64,000 nt of DNA from Capillidium heterosporum (GCA_016630905.1 WBMQ01000004.1:1922001-1986000), one strand, 5' to 3'. Counted from the first letter of the stretch, positions 1-12,800 are shown. Program-made: numbers and translations. The notes: generated by a model from the sequence alone, not told the origin.

Positions 1-1293
1 GTGCCTACCTGCAAGTAGTTTATGAAGGAAAGCTTCTTGGTCAAAGTCTATAGAGTTAGATTGGATTCAATGTATTGAAGTAAGGATTGAACCCAACTTT
101 TGTTTTGAAGTAGGATTTAAAAGTTCTCAACCTAGTTCCATAGCTTCAACTATTCGTAAAATCTAACATTATCAACAAATCTACTATCGATGCAAAGCAT
201 AATGTAAAGCAAATTAGTTTCAAATCATTCAAAATTTTCCCCACTTAAGAATCCTAGAATGAATATCGGTACCTTCAACCTTGTGAGATCTAAACTAAAA
301 AGGCTGCTGTCACCGCAGTGGGCTTCCCAATTGCCTTTAAACAATTTAGCATCCAAAATCAAATATTTTCTGGTAAACTGTTATTGAAGCGGTGATTGTA
401 TTTCTTAAAATATTCGAGAACTACAAATAGGCTTCAAGTTTCACAAGCTCTTTGTCATAAACCAACACTTCAGATTTAGATTTGTAGAAAACTCTTGTGA
501 AAATACAGTCGAAATTTGCAACCTGCTGGTAGCAAAAAAGCTCCTATACTTGGCCATGGCGCAATTCTTAACATATATTTAGGCTACTGTAGTCACCGGC
601 ACTTAATTCAAAAGTCGGGTGACCCAACATTCTACATAGGAACGCCACCATTCTAAGTAAATTGCCCACGCATTTTGGGAATAGGTTAAATCCTACAGGG
701 AATATTCTGACAACGATCCAAAAACTTTTATTTCTCATCTATCGCTGTTTCCGATTGAAAATTTTCCAATATTGGTATCATCGTATTCAAATATATCGGC
801 TTAGGTCTCAATTTATTTGAAATTGCGCATCAGATTTGCCTTAGTTACCTTTATAGCTTGAAACACCTTTGGTACAAAGTTACAAGCGGTACCGGACACT
901 GCGTCTAACGTTTGATCTTAGGGTTGATAAAGGCATACACTAAACTCCAACGAATATAGCTATATTTAGTCCTATGAGGAATTAATTCTCGTTGATACGG
1001 ATACCCACTCCTAAATTTTAATATAATTTGGAATAACGTATTTCTCCCATTTGAAAATGCTTGTATAAACTCATATATTTTTGATAAAACTGCAGCTAAA
1101 TCAAGAAACTATTGAAAGATACGAGAACTTGTTTTAGCCCAACCTTGTATATAACTTGCACCGCATGCTTTAATTTGAAGGGATGGCAACCAATACATGA
1201 TTATGACTATACAGTTCCTTTGTAGAAAAGTATAAATATCCACTTCTAAGCTCAAAAGCTACAGTATCAGCTTCATTTTCTCAAGGAATCAAA
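1..1293. other. Intergenic region upstream of first transporter
   Basis: AT-rich sequence with no open frame that I can connect to a protein family on either strand. Only its last 70 bases, which hold a TATA box, can be given a role, as the promoter of the following transporter gene. The 5' part could hold the regulatory region of a gene outside the window, but I see no exon. Confidence 0.6.
1231..1239 (+). promoter_or_regulatory. TATA box of first transporter gene
   Basis: TATAAATAT lies 63 bp before the ATG at 1294. The second transporter has a TATA box at exactly the same distance from its preferred ATG, which supports both calls. Confidence 0.6.
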
Positions 1294-2622
1294 ATGTCCC
1301 AGCCCTCAACTAAAAACTTGGACGCCATGGAAGCCACTTTAGAAATTCTGGACATTAATGGTAGCACTACTAGCCAAGAGAAGGAGCCAACTAAAGATCA
1401 GGTAGATGAGTTGGTCTTCGACAAAGGTTACTACGGCTGGGTCATAGTCGCCTCCTCCTTCTTTTTGCACTTTATCACTCTTGGCATCCAGTACTCTTAC
1501 TCTGTATACATACTCCACTACATCGACTTCTTCGGTGATAGGGCCAACAAACCTTTCCTCTCGCTGATAGGTACAGTGGCGACCGCTTTAAACACAGCAG
1601 TTGGACTTTTTTCAGGTAGGATGGCCGACATCTTCGGATACCGCCTCATGATAGTTATCGGAATCACTATAGTCAGTTTGGGTCTCTTATTAGCTTCCTT
1701 TGCAACCGAACCTTGGCACCTGCTTTTAACACAAGGAGTTATGGGAGGTATAGGTACGTCGATAGTCTTCTACCCAGCCATATCTATCCCAGCTCATTAC
1801 TTTAAGGAGAAACGGGGGTTCGCCATTGGTATATGCTCGGCAGGTTCTGGTGTTGGTGGATTGGTGTTGTCTCCCTTGATCCAACTGTTTATCTCCAAGC
1901 TAAGTATTTGGTGGTCGTTACGTATAACTGCTGCTATAAGTTTAGTAATTGGTATACTTTCAGCCATTTTTATCAAAGAACGTATAAAGTCCAAGCAAAT
2001 GAAATTCGTAGACCTCAAAGTTATCAAAGACCCTAACTTTTTGTTGATGTGGTGTGTGGCTGCCATGTTTTCATTCGGGTATTTTGTCCCTCATTACCTG
2101 CTCCCTATCTATTCCAACTACTTTAAGATTTCGCCAACCCAGATTTCTGTTATTGTTGGGTTGATTAGTGGTGGATCAGCATTAGGTAGGATAGTTATGG
2201 GAAAATTGGCTGATAGATTCGATCGTATAACCGTATTCTTCTTTGGTATATTTACGGCAAGTCTACTAGTTTTAGTCATGTGGACCTTTTCGACTACCTT
2301 TGTCCCGTTAGTTATATTTGCCTTGTTGTACGGTATGTTTTCGGGGACTTTTTATGCCCTCTTACCTTCTATATCCCCTTCGCTGTTTGGAACTGAGAAT
2401 ATTGCTACTACGAACGGATGGATCTACTTTGCCAATTTCATCCCTAACTTATCGGGTGCTCCTATTGCTGCCGCCATTTTGGCCAACTACGAGACGGTTG
2501 TCGACGGTAATAAGGTTTACAACTTCCTACCGGCTATCGTATTTGCTGGGATGACTATTTTGATCGGTGCGCTATTTATTTTGGTTTTGAAGTTCAATAT
2601 TCGACGTAAATTGTTTTCGTAA
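1294..2622 (+). CDS. MFS monocarboxylate transporter-like protein (paralogue 1)
   Basis: This is a 442-residue, intronless protein of the major facilitator superfamily, closest in pattern to the fungal MCH/monocarboxylate-porter group. A hydrophilic N-tail of about 45 residues is followed by DKGYYGWVIVASSFF, which matches the MCT signature at the first membrane segment. About twelve hydrophobic segments follow, with loop motifs GRMADIFGYR (between TM2 and TM3) and GKLADRFDR (between TM8 and TM9) typical of MFS carriers. The family moves small carboxylates or related solutes across the plasma or organelle membrane; the substrate cannot be read from sequence. Two close paralogues follow within 4.3 kb, so the cluster arose by tandem duplication. 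The ATG at 1294 has A at -3 and lies 63 bp after a TATA box. Confidence 0.9.
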   Translation: MSQPSTKNLDAMEATLEILDINGSTTSQEKEPTKDQVDELVFDKGYYGWVIVASSFFLHFITLGIQYSYSVYILHYIDFFGDRANKPFLSLIGTVATALNTAVGLFSGRMADIFGYRLMIVIGITIVSLGLLLASFATEPWHLLLTQGVMGGIGTSIVFYPAISIPAHYFKEKRGFAIGICSAGSGVGGLVLSPLIQLFISKLSIWWSLRITAAISLVIGILSAIFIKERIKSKQMKFVDLKVIKDPNFLLMWCVAAMFSFGYFVPHYLLPIYSNYFKISPTQISVIVGLISGGSALGRIVMGKLADRFDRITVFFFGIFTASLLVLVMWTFSTTFVPLVIFALLYGMFSGTFYALLPSISPSLFGTENIATTNGWIYFANFIPNLSGAPIAAAILANYETVVDGNKVYNFLPAIVFAGMTILIGALFILVLKFNIRRKLFS

Positions 2623-3682
2623 GGAGATTTATGTTTTTTGGATCTCTTCTACCTAACAAAATTTCTAACTTGGGATGGTATTTCTCCTATAGCTTATTTG
2701 TTTCCAATTAAACTAATCTTTTTACTATATTACACTGCGTTTTGGAATATTAATCGCACTATATCGGAACCTTATCGAATTATAAAAAGATGTACATGAC
2801 AGCATTTTAATATATATAAATATTTCAATATTAGAAACCTGTCTTTATCGATAGAGCTGATATGCTGAAAAGTTTATAATAAAGAAACAATAGTAAATTT
2901 TAATTGGTTTATAGATTCAATTATTGGAAAATTTGTTTAAAGATTGAGGTAGGACCTAGGATAATATTGGGTATTATGGGGACTTTATCACTTAAAATTG
3001 AGTGAAAACATAGTAGGATATATATATTGCAATAAGAACTATAAGAGTAGTATCCTCGACTTACAATTCAGAAATTTTTGATATTGGTACAAAGAATACA
3101 TTTCATTTCAGAACTCGATTAAGAATATAGGCATTGATACCTAGAATGAGTCAATATTGGAGCTTAATAATACTTACATAGGAAAACCTATCTAACATAA
3201 ATCTATATATAATAAAGTTTATTGACCCTGGTGTGAATGCTTGAATTTCAAATACGTCAAAGTCAGTTCCATTCTTAGCCCATAACATAGAGACAAAGCT
3301 ACCAAAGCTCATATTTTCCAATACAACTGCAGTTTATTTAAAAGGTTGATGAAAGTATGGAACCTTGTATCCATCTATTCAGCTATTGACCACCAATAAT
3401 TACCAAATATTTTTATCTATTTTAAGATAAAACTATAACTTTCAGCCAATCATCTCTAGCATAACATTTGGGTTGAAAATAGGTAAAAGGTTGTTGGTTA
3501 CTGGCTTTCAAAGTTGAAGATAGATCTCTTGTTCAATTCAACCTGTATATACTCTACATATTTCAATTTGAATAAAGGAACCCTAAACTACACGATAGTA
3601 AAAATTCTTGATAGGTTACTATAAATACTCAGCTATATAGCAGATGTCACAATATTTTAACTTCAATTTTTCGTACCTTAAG
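2623..3682. other. Intergenic region between transporters 1 and 2
   Basis: About 1 kb of AT-rich DNA without a recognisable gene. It must hold the 3' end of transporter 1 and the promoter of transporter 2. Confidence 0.6.
3620..3628 (+). promoter_or_regulatory. TATA box of second transporter gene
   Basis: TATAAATAC lies 63 bp before the ATG at 3683. It is only 24 bp before an upstream in-frame ATG at 3644, too close for that ATG to be reliably inside the transcript. This favours 3683 as the start. Confidence 0.6.
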
Positions 3683-5005
3683 ATGCCTCAACATCAATCC
3701 CAAAGTAATAATCGCAGCTCGCCTAGTTTAGGAATCTCAACCAACAATAAAACTATTCAAGAGAAGGAAGGCTTTAAAGAACCAGCAGATGAGTTAATTT
3801 TTGATAAAGGGTACTACGGTTGGGTCATAGTCGCCTCCTCATTTTTCCTACACTTCATTGTATGTGGCATTCAGTACTCCTATTCGATTTACATCCTACA
3901 TTACCTCAACTTCTTTGGTAACAGAACGAATAAGCCCTTCCTTTCGTTGGTAGGAACGCTAGCAACTTCTTTACATACAGCAATAGGACTGCTCTCAGGT
4001 AGGATGGCCGACATCTTTGGATACCGTATAATGATCGTAGTTGGAATTAGCATCCTCAGTTTAGGCCTCCTGTTAGCCTCATTTGCAACCGAATCTTGGC
4101 ATCTGCTAGTTACTCAAGGAGTCATGGTGGGCGTAGGTGCCTCAACCGTATTCTACCCAGCAATCTCTATCCCCGGCCACTACTTTAAAGAGAAGCGTGG
4201 GTTCGCAGTAGGTATCTGTTCTGCTGGGACGGGAGTTGGCGGTCTAGTACTAGCTCCCTTAATTCAAGTACTGATTTCGAAGCTGGGTATCGGGTGGGCG
4301 TTACGTATAGTTGCCTTGATAAGCCTTTGTGTCGGCTTAGCTTCAGTGATTTTCATCAAGGAGCGAGTAAAGTCCAAAAAAGTGAAGTTCGTAGACCTTA
4401 AAGTTATCAAAAATCCCAACTTCCTTCTGATGTGGTGTATTATTGCAATGTTTTCCTTTGGCTATTTTATTCCCTATTACCTACTTCCTATATATGCACA
4501 CTACTACAATATTTCCCAAACTCAAATTTCGATTATTGTGGGGTTGATAAGTGGTGGGTCGGCGTTAGGAAGAGTATCTATGGGAAAGTTAGCTGATAGG
4601 TTCGACCGTATAACCGTGCTCTTCTTTGGTCTATTTACAGCAAGTTTACTGGTTTTGATAATGTGGACTTTGTCGACCACCTTTGTCTCTTTAGCTTCCT
4701 TTGCGCTGCTGTACGGGATTTTTTCAGGTACTTTTTATGCCCTTATACCTTCGATTACCCCTTCCCTCTTCGGTACTGAGAATATAGCCTCTATCAATGG
4801 GTGGGTCTATTTCATAAACTTTATTCCAAACTTGGCTGGTGCTCCAATTGCTGCTGCTATCCTGTCCATAAACGAAGTTATAGTTGATGGTGCCAATATC
4901 TACAACTTCGTGCCGGTTATCCTTTTTGCTGGGATAACTATGCTGATCGGTTCTCTGTTTATATTGGGTCTGAAATTTAATATCAGATATAAATTGCTTC
5001 AATAA
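3683..5005 (+). CDS. MFS monocarboxylate transporter-like protein (paralogue 2)
   Basis: An intronless MFS carrier of 440 residues from the ATG at 3683. The frame is open from an ATG at 3644, which would add 13 residues, but the TATA spacing argues against it. It shares nearly every motif with the upstream copy: the DKGYYGWVIVASSFF entry to TM1, GRMADIFGYR after TM2, GKLADRFDR after TM8, and the same carboxyl end rich in basic residues. Differences are concentrated in the N-terminal tail and in the outer halves of the membrane segments, as expected of duplicates that may have diverged in substrate or affinity. It converges on the third paralogue. The substrate is unknown; transport of monocarboxylates or similar acids is inferred from family membership. 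Confidence 0.9.
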   Translation: MPQHQSQSNNRSSPSLGISTNNKTIQEKEGFKEPADELIFDKGYYGWVIVASSFFLHFIVCGIQYSYSIYILHYLNFFGNRTNKPFLSLVGTLATSLHTAIGLLSGRMADIFGYRIMIVVGISILSLGLLLASFATESWHLLVTQGVMVGVGASTVFYPAISIPGHYFKEKRGFAVGICSAGTGVGGLVLAPLIQVLISKLGIGWALRIVALISLCVGLASVIFIKERVKSKKVKFVDLKVIKNPNFLLMWCIIAMFSFGYFIPYYLLPIYAHYYNISQTQISIIVGLISGGSALGRVSMGKLADRFDRITVLFFGLFTASLLVLIMWTLSTTFVSLASFALLYGIFSGTFYALIPSITPSLFGTENIASINGWVYFINFIPNLAGAPIAAAILSINEVIVDGANIYNFVPVILFAGITMLIGSLFILGLKFNIRYKLLQ

Positions 5006-5512
5006 AAAGATATACTCATCTACTTATTTGTCTTATGGTAGATGTCCACAAATTTATTAAAACTGTTATTCGGTATATTGTACTCATAAATGTAGTGTAT
5101 TCATTTAGATTCACACCATATAGCTCAAGGTTATAGGTATAGTTTTCAATCAAAGCGGAATGTCCGTTAATATACTTGAAAAATTCTATCTCTTCTAAAA
5201 TAGGAAACTGGTAAGTCTAGAACATCAATAGAATGCAATCTGCAAGGTCCCAGGCTCATTTAAATAAAATACTGCACAAGATATAAAATCATGTAACATG
5301 GCCAAAAATTTTATCTATTGTCTACAATTCTTTAAAATCCATATCGAGTACTTTCCTAATAAAGTAGTTGGATCGAAATAAACTAAACTTTTAACAGACA
5401 ACAAAAGTATAAATGGGTAGCTTTACTCAAAGATTAACTAAAAGTCTACTATACGGTACGATAAAAGCCAAAATAAAATGATATAGGATGCCGGACCTGT
5501 CGAAATTACCCC
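5006..5512. other. Convergent intergenic region
   Basis: About 500 bp between two converging transporter genes. It should contain both 3' untranslated regions; I see no further gene. Confidence 0.6.
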
Positions 5513-6859
5513 CTAGATATTGACAAAGGGATTGCGGTTGATCTTCAGCTTGAGGGCCAAGATGAACAGAGATCCAATAAGGATAGTGACACCAGCGAAT
5601 ACGATGACAGGGGTGAAGTTGGAGATTTTTACGTTATCAACAATAGTCTCATTCCCAGCCAAAATTGAAGAAGCAATAGGGGCACCAACCAAGTTGGGTA
5701 CAAAGTTAGCAAAGTAGAGCCAGCCGTTGGTAGTAGAGATGTTCTGGGTACCAAATAAGAAGGAGGACAAGGTTGGTAGGAGGGTATAGAAAGTACCGGA
5801 AAGCATACCGTAAAAGATGGCAAAGATAAGTAAGGGAACAAAGGTGGTCGAGAACATCCACATCAGCAGGATGAATAAGGAAGCCAAAAAGAGACCGATG
5901 AAGAACATGTTCATCTTACCGAAACGATCAGCTAAACTACCCATTAAAACTCGACCTAAAGCCGAACCACCACTGATAAGCCCGACGATGATGGCAATAT
6001 TGGACGAATCGATCTTGTAAAAGCTGGCGTAGATGGGGAGAAGGTAGTGGGGCACCAAGTAACCGAAAGAGAACATGGCGGCACCCGACCACAAAATGAG
6101 GAAGTTGGGGTCTTTTAGAATCTGGAAGTCGATGAACTTACTCTTCTTGGGCTTGACACGTTCCTTGATGAAGATGGCAGCCAAGAGACCGACTACAAAT
6201 CCAATAATGGCGGTGATACGGACAGCCCAACCGACTCCCAGCTTCTCGATGATGGCCTGGATAACGGGAGACAGAATAAGACCGCCAATACCCGAGCCAG
6301 CAGAACAGATGCCGGTAGCTAGACCTCGATTCTTCTGGAAGTAGTGGGAGGGGATGGAAATAGCTGGGTAAAATACTATTGAGGCACCGATACCAACCAT
6401 AATACCTTGAGTCAAGAGGAGATGCCAAGGTTCGGTTGAGAAGGAAGCTAACAACAGACCTAGACTGAATATGGAAATCCCAATCATGATCATTAAGCGG
6501 TACCCGAAAATGTCAGCTAACTTACCGGTAAAGAGCCCAACTGCTGACTGCAGCGCAGTGGCAATGGTTCCTACCAACGAAAGGAAGGCTTTGTTGGTCT
6601 TGTCACCGAATTGGTTGCTGTAGTGGATGATATAAACTGAGTAAGAGTACTGGACCCCTAATATGATGAAGTGTAGGAAAAATGAGGAGGCGACTATGAT
6701 CCAGCCGTAGTATCCTTTGTCGAAAACTAACTCCTTCTCGACTTCTTCAGTTTGGATACCACCGTCATCCTTCTTGCTTCCGAATTGAAATTTGCTTCTC
6801 AAAGTCTTGGCTACGCCTGACCCACCCCCAGTTTGACCTTGGACTTCTACTACTGCCAT
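5513..6859 (-). CDS. MFS monocarboxylate transporter-like protein (paralogue 3)
   Basis: A 448-residue intronless MFS carrier on the minus strand, homologous to the two genes upstream but more divergent. It keeps DKGYYGWIIVASSFF at TM1, GKLADIFGYR after TM2 and GSLADRFGK after TM8, with twelve hydrophobic segments in all. The N-terminal tail is Gly/Lys-rich and unrelated to those of the other two. Its codons are visibly richer in C and G at third positions than those of its sisters, which may reflect higher expression or a different age. A TATATAAG box lies about 95 bp upstream of the ATG, on the minus strand near 6954-6961. Solute specificity cannot be assigned. Confidence 0.9.
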   Translation of the reverse strand: MAVVEVQGQTGGGSGVAKTLRSKFQFGSKKDDGGIQTEEVEKELVFDKGYYGWIIVASSFFLHFIILGVQYSYSVYIIHYSNQFGDKTNKAFLSLVGTIATALQSAVGLFTGKLADIFGYRLMIMIGISIFSLGLLLASFSTEPWHLLLTQGIMVGIGASIVFYPAISIPSHYFQKNRGLATGICSAGSGIGGLILSPVIQAIIEKLGVGWAVRITAIIGFVVGLLAAIFIKERVKPKKSKFIDFQILKDPNFLILWSGAAMFSFGYLVPHYLLPIYASFYKIDSSNIAIIVGLISGGSALGRVLMGSLADRFGKMNMFFIGLFLASLFILLMWMFSTTFVPLLIFAIFYGMLSGTFYTLLPTLSSFLFGTQNISTTNGWLYFANFVPNLVGAPIASSILAGNETIVDNVKISNFTPVIVFAGVTILIGSLFILALKLKINRNPFVNI

Positions 6860-9800
6860 ATAAATTTGATTTGAATCTTTGAAGTTGTAAGTTTGGTAAA
6901 GAGGTTTCCTAATTCTTAAATAAGTTTCCTAAATCCATGCTACCTACCGATGCCTTATATATTAGGTTGGGGTCCAGTTTAGTTTAGTCTAAATGAAGCA
7001 TTTTTTAGCTCAATCAGCGGTAGGGTAAATATTACTTAAGACTAACTTGATCTCTTTGAACAAATTTGGTTCGAGAATTAGGTGTTCTCAGCAAAACCTA
7101 TTATTGTATGCACAATCGAACCAAAGGTTAGCGGGAAGAGTACTGGTCTAGTATCAAAGTAATTTAAAGATTTCATAAGATTCTACGCTTCGTATAAAAG
7201 CCTATGTAAGCCAAACTTTCCAATAGATTGATTAGATGTATAGGCTAATAATGAGTTAGTCAAAGTTTTCTTGGACTTTGTGGGTATACTCTTTGGAAAC
7301 TAGAAAGGCAGGTCAGTGAGCAGTTTACCCAGTTTCAAAGTTAAGCCAATGCAGCATATATTTTCTTTATAAGGGCAGCGATTATAAACTTTAATGATTG
7401 TTTTGTGGCTAAAATTGTATGGCTATCCCCACCTAACACCATTTGGTAAATTAATGCTATAGAAACAAAAGATACGATAGAGCAGTTTATAAATCGAGCT
7501 AGAATTTAATACGTCGCAGTAAAGTAATAGATTATATTAGAAATGCTGCATACTTTGTCAGCTTTTAGGATGGGTGGTGAGGTGCAAGGATGACAAAGCG
7601 GTCCATGTGCAAGTGTCAATGCTGTTTTAGAAGTTACCGAAAGGTGGGTTATTGTCGCCAAGTTACCGGGAAGTATCCTAACTATGGATTTGAACAGTTA
7701 GTAGTGCTACGTATTTCAAAGAAGTGCCTATTATAAAGCTTATTTGTAAGAGTAAGCGAGCTACGTAAAGGGAATACGTTTAGATTGTATCGGTTTTACT
7801 ACAATTGTATATTTTAACATCATGATATAATGAAGTATTATAAAGGAATATTTCATAGCCAAAAGAGATATATATCTAGCTAAAGATTCGCGATTTTAAT
7901 TGCTTAAAAATATCCCATAAATGGACATGTTCGCCACTTAAAGATGAGCTAGAGTAGATCATTTAGCCAGATATTGATACCCAGCTATAAGTACCTCGCT
8001 AACACATGTCAATTAAGAAAGCATCAACTATAGGTATATAATTTCAAGGCTTTTGCCTACATCCAACTACGAAAACCTGAATTTGATGTTTACCTAAGAA
8101 ATTTCAATGTAAAAGCCGACAATATAGTTTTTCTATTGAAACGGAATCACGTTGCTCGAAAGGGATGCTTCCCTTTAATTTTTATTACTTTATCTATATA
8201 TATCAGGATTTGAGCTTGAAAACCGGTTTACTATGAGGTGCTAAAACATTATTAAGATGAAATAGTTGTTGTTTCTGACAGGTCGGATCTAGATGGATAG
8301 ATTGGTTCCGTTAAATATGATAGAAAAGTTCGTTTGTCGGGTTTTGAACACAGTTGGCTCAAATTCATAGTTCAAAATTAGCTCTATTTATAATTTGTGC
8401 TGGCATTAATATAGGCTATTGAACAGAGATCGTTGAACTTTAGTTTGGTGTTTTACCATTACATAAGATGCTGTTTATATAGCTTGTACTTTAGATAATT
8501 GGTTTTCATCCCCTATAATATATGTTGTAGATTGATTATATGTGAAGGCATAGTAAATTTAGTAACTTCTAGATTGAAATATGTACCGAGTCAATTTTAA
8601 ACTTTTTATCAAATATGATAGCTTTCAGTACATTTTTACTAATGGTTTAATAAATAAGGTGTCATTCTTCCAAAGTACAATGTTATCTAGGAAGGCGATA
8701 CAAGCCAAATTAAATTAATTTATATTACTGCCTGATGGTATTCATTGCGATATGTAGTTTAAAAATATTGTACAACAAAGGGATTAGTATTGATGTAGTA
8801 ATGGTTTGAGTTTAAATCATAATAGTAAACTGGCTGTAGATTTACTAGATTGACAAAATTGTTGATTTAGTAATGGTTGAAATACTAGATGTCTAAATAT
8901 TTATATGTAAGCAAAGTAATTGCTGTGATATATAATCACTTTGTAATTATTATATATAGTAATTGCTAAATATGTAAATATTTCAGATGCTCTAAAAGTA
9001 AATTTTAGATAGATATATTTCGATAGATGTTGGTTATTTCTGAACAAATATGGAAATAGTATAGTAAATTATTCTAAAAAGTATAGATATTCAAGAAAAT
9101 AGACAGGCTAAGTCTATTCTTTGCTATTTTATAACCATAGGAACTTATATGCTACATATATTTTACTATATTGAAAACGGTGATTAGGATAAGTGGATAT
9201 TTAATAGAGTATCAATTAAAATAAATGGCTTTATAAGTAACGATAGAAAATAATTACTTCAAATTAGACTGTCGGAAATTAAATAGATCCAATTTTTTAA
9301 TTAAAACTTAAATACAATACTATTGTAGAGCATACTGCCTAACCACACCTCATGCTCATTAGTAAATATAGTTTTTGCATCTTACAATACTATAGCTGAT
9401 TTATGATATTGGGAAAAATTATTGGTCAAACAAATAAATCATAAGTAATCATTTAAACCCATGAAATTTCCTGTATAGCTATCCTAGTTACTTTTCTGTA
9501 TTTTCTGAAAGCACTGTATTTGTCTTTTTAGCTTTCTTCACTATATAACGCACTGCTACTTATCAGTATATTGTGACCTGAATTTATTTCTACAGAAATC
9601 CAAAGTTGTAAATATTTTAAATAGATTCCAACCAAACTAGTATTTATCATCCAATCATCTTTCACAAGTACTTGGAACTTGGTTGTAAACATCAAATTTC
9701 ACACGATAGAAAATCGAATTTGAATTTCCCAAGCGCAATAATCACTACTATTTTAGAGTGCAACACCACCGCTACCAGCTATATTGAATCAAAGCCGCCT

Positions 9801-9869
9801 TTCAGTTATTTCTAGTCAACTCAGCATAATACAAATCAATAAAAATTGAAATTTACTACCTAAAATAAA
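6860..9869. other. 3-kb gene-free AT-rich tract
   Basis: This is the longest stretch without a gene in the window. The first 150 bp carry the promoter of the third transporter. The rest, especially 8400-9600, is very AT-rich with many TATA/TAAT runs and short self-complementary stretches. No frame longer than chance, no tRNA cloverleaf and no transposon ends were seen. It could hold regulatory sites, a replication origin or an unannotated non-coding RNA; nothing in the sequence decides between them. Confidence 0.5.
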
Positions 9870-12800
9870 ATGGCTGAAGCCGAAGAAGGAGGTATGTAAA
9901 ATTTATTTTTACTTTTATAAACCCAATTTCTAGACGTTTGCCGAATTTGTCGAAGCGTTGGAGACAGTGAAAATCCATTATACTACCCATGCAAATGTAC
10001 AGGAAGTATAAAGTTTGTACATGAGCGATGGTAAATTATATGTTTTTTGGCTTAAAGTAACTTTTATTTAGTTTGAAGGAATGGGTGGAACATAGCAAAA
10101 AGAAGTAAATTGAATCTATAACTTAGGAATTGACAACTTTAGACAATGTGATCTTTGTAAACATGTATATTCATTTGCTCCAGGTAAAATCTATTGGCTA
10201 AAACTATATTGAGTCTTTTTAGTGTACATGCCGAATATGCCAACCGAAGTTCCCTTTTTATTGCTAGTCAAACGAGCCATTGGGATGGTATTTGAAAGTG
10301 TTTTAAAAGTAGCAAAAATTATCGTATCGGTTGCTATATGTGTCATTATAGTTCCCTACTCTAGCTACGTCGAGTGCACCACTATGCTCCATCTCTTCGG
10401 AAACCTTGCCAAGATGTTCTCAGCTCAGCTATTTTCCCATTATTCAAATCTAAGCACTAGTACAATAATGGAGATGGACATTTTCTCAGTCTATGGCAAA
10501 CATTTAGAGGGTTACCGGATCGAAAGCTTAGGAAGCTTTTACGAAAATGACATTGCTATGTAAGGTATATGTAATAATTTTACTTATGCTTTTGTAGATT
10601 CATAATAGACAGATATTTTAAGAGTGTCGTCTTTTTCGTCTTCTTTGTGCTAGTTATAATTATAGCTACCTACGCTTACCAGTTCGTTTCATCTGCGTTC
10701 CATGAGCTGAGAAATGGAGACCCTTTGCCATTGGATGGTCCTCGAGAAGAAGATCCACCAAATCTGCCCATCATTCCTATTACACCTATGGAAATTCCGC
10801 CAATTGAAGATCAAAAGGCTCTACCTATTCGTGGGATATTTCAAAGAGAATCCGTATCAACATTACTGGATCATAATTTAAATAAGGTATATGTTCAAGC
10901 ACGAAGGTTTCTAATCTTTTAATCAAGGCTGATAATTCTTCAATTGTAAACGGTGAATCAAGCTCCAAGGCAACTGGCAATTCTTTAGATAGGCTCTATG
11001 AAGGTATTGTCTAACTTTGGTTTTATAGTTTGCAAAATTTCATTGCCTTATGTGTAAATTGAACTAATACTTGGATAGGCAATTCCCAACACGTGAATTC
11101 AGCACTTGGAGAATCATTAGGTTCTAAGCAAATTGCAGCTCACAACGAAATCTATTCTCCACATTCTAGTAACTCAATCGACATCGATTCGGAACATGCT
11201 GTAAGTTACGAAAACCATGCATCCGAAATAAACCAGAGACTTTCTGCACTAAGCTCTCTCGACAATTCGTCAGGTATTAGAAAACGTAAAGGTGGTTTGA
11301 TAGAAGAGTATGATCAAAAGGAGCACTATTCACTTCCTGTTACTCCAAGTGAATTTCGGAGTAAAGCAGTACTAGTTTAAATATTTACTCACACTTCTCT
11401 AGATATCCCATACAAGGATGTCGGCGATCAAGTAATCGATAGACCAAATTTTGGAGATGAATTAGTAAGGAAAGCCAGGACTCCATCTTTAGGTTCCTTT
11501 GAGCCTTCAAATATAAATGTGCGCTTTAACAACTGTAGCAAACTGGTTTTTCAACAATTTACTAACTTTAAACTTTAGATAATCGTGAACTGCAGCCTAT
11601 TCAAAACCCTCGCCTTATCAACACTGAACCTACCAAAAATCCTTTTGATATTGCAAGCATACGTCAGCCCTCAAATGACAATCGACTGTCTCAGTTTGAG
11701 AAATTCAATAGCCAGTCTTCCCACCACGATCGTCATAAATTGTATAAGAAACAAGATACCTCAATTCCTGGTACCAGTAGATTTTCGGACAGTCAGAACA
11801 CTTTTAATCCAACCAATGATGCCCTGGCAGTTAACCAACATTTCCTTGGGAATAGTAGAAATTCCAACAGCTTCGAACCTATAGGACATCCTTCTATAGA
11901 AAGGAGAATGTCCCATGATGATACATTGAAAATTAATCAGCGTTTATCGACAGAGGAAGGTGAGGATGTTGCCTCTTCCTTTTTGGGTAGTAGCCGAAAT
12001 GGGATTTCTCTTGTTGAAAATAGTCCGATATCAAATGAAGTAGCTATACCTGAGACTCAGGATGACGATAATCAAATAAGAGTAAACGTAGCACCAAGAA
12101 ATGAAGGTAAAGTTGCATCATATGTGATCTATAGCTTATTGATGGAATTAGAAAATGTAAACATACCTGAACCTGCCGCCCTTGATGCACCACCACAGCC
12201 TGCTGAAAACAACGACTTGGATGGTGAGGATGGAGGCATGATGAACTTCTTTGATTTTCTTGCCGATCCCGTCACTGTTATCAGATGGACTTTGGTGCTA
12301 GGTGTCTACATGCTATTTGCCAACTTTGTTCTTTTTGCTTTCCATTACCTCGTTGGACGACTCATACTTTTGGTAACTTTTATTTCAATTAATAGCTAAC
12401 CTATTTATAGAATGGCCTAAATTTTACCTTTACTATGCCTTTCTATGTATTTATGGGTTTGGTCAAAGTTGTCCGAGTCTTCATCGATCCACTGGTACAC
12501 TTTGTTAAGTTCGGAATCGTCGCTAAAATATTTCCGAGGATCATAAACAGTACAAAGGCGGTATCCAGCTCGGTTATTCAAGATAAGTCTACTGTCATGA
12601 TCCTTTGGCTCAAAAAGATGTCGGTTAAGATTCTTGCTACTTTATCTGCAAACCCAGAACATAGTTTCTTGAACGTGTACAACAAACTTTCTGCCTTTTC
12701 AGAATATGAATACGAAATCCGGATGCACTTTGCGGTAAATGAGAGAGTCAAAGATATTGCTGTGTCACTCGGAGTAAGCTTCATCTATTGCCTATCCATA

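Noticed and set aside
3644-3682. Upstream ATG of transporter 2
   Set aside because: Only 24 bp after the TATA box; the ATG at 3683 has the same 63-bp spacing as in paralogue 1.
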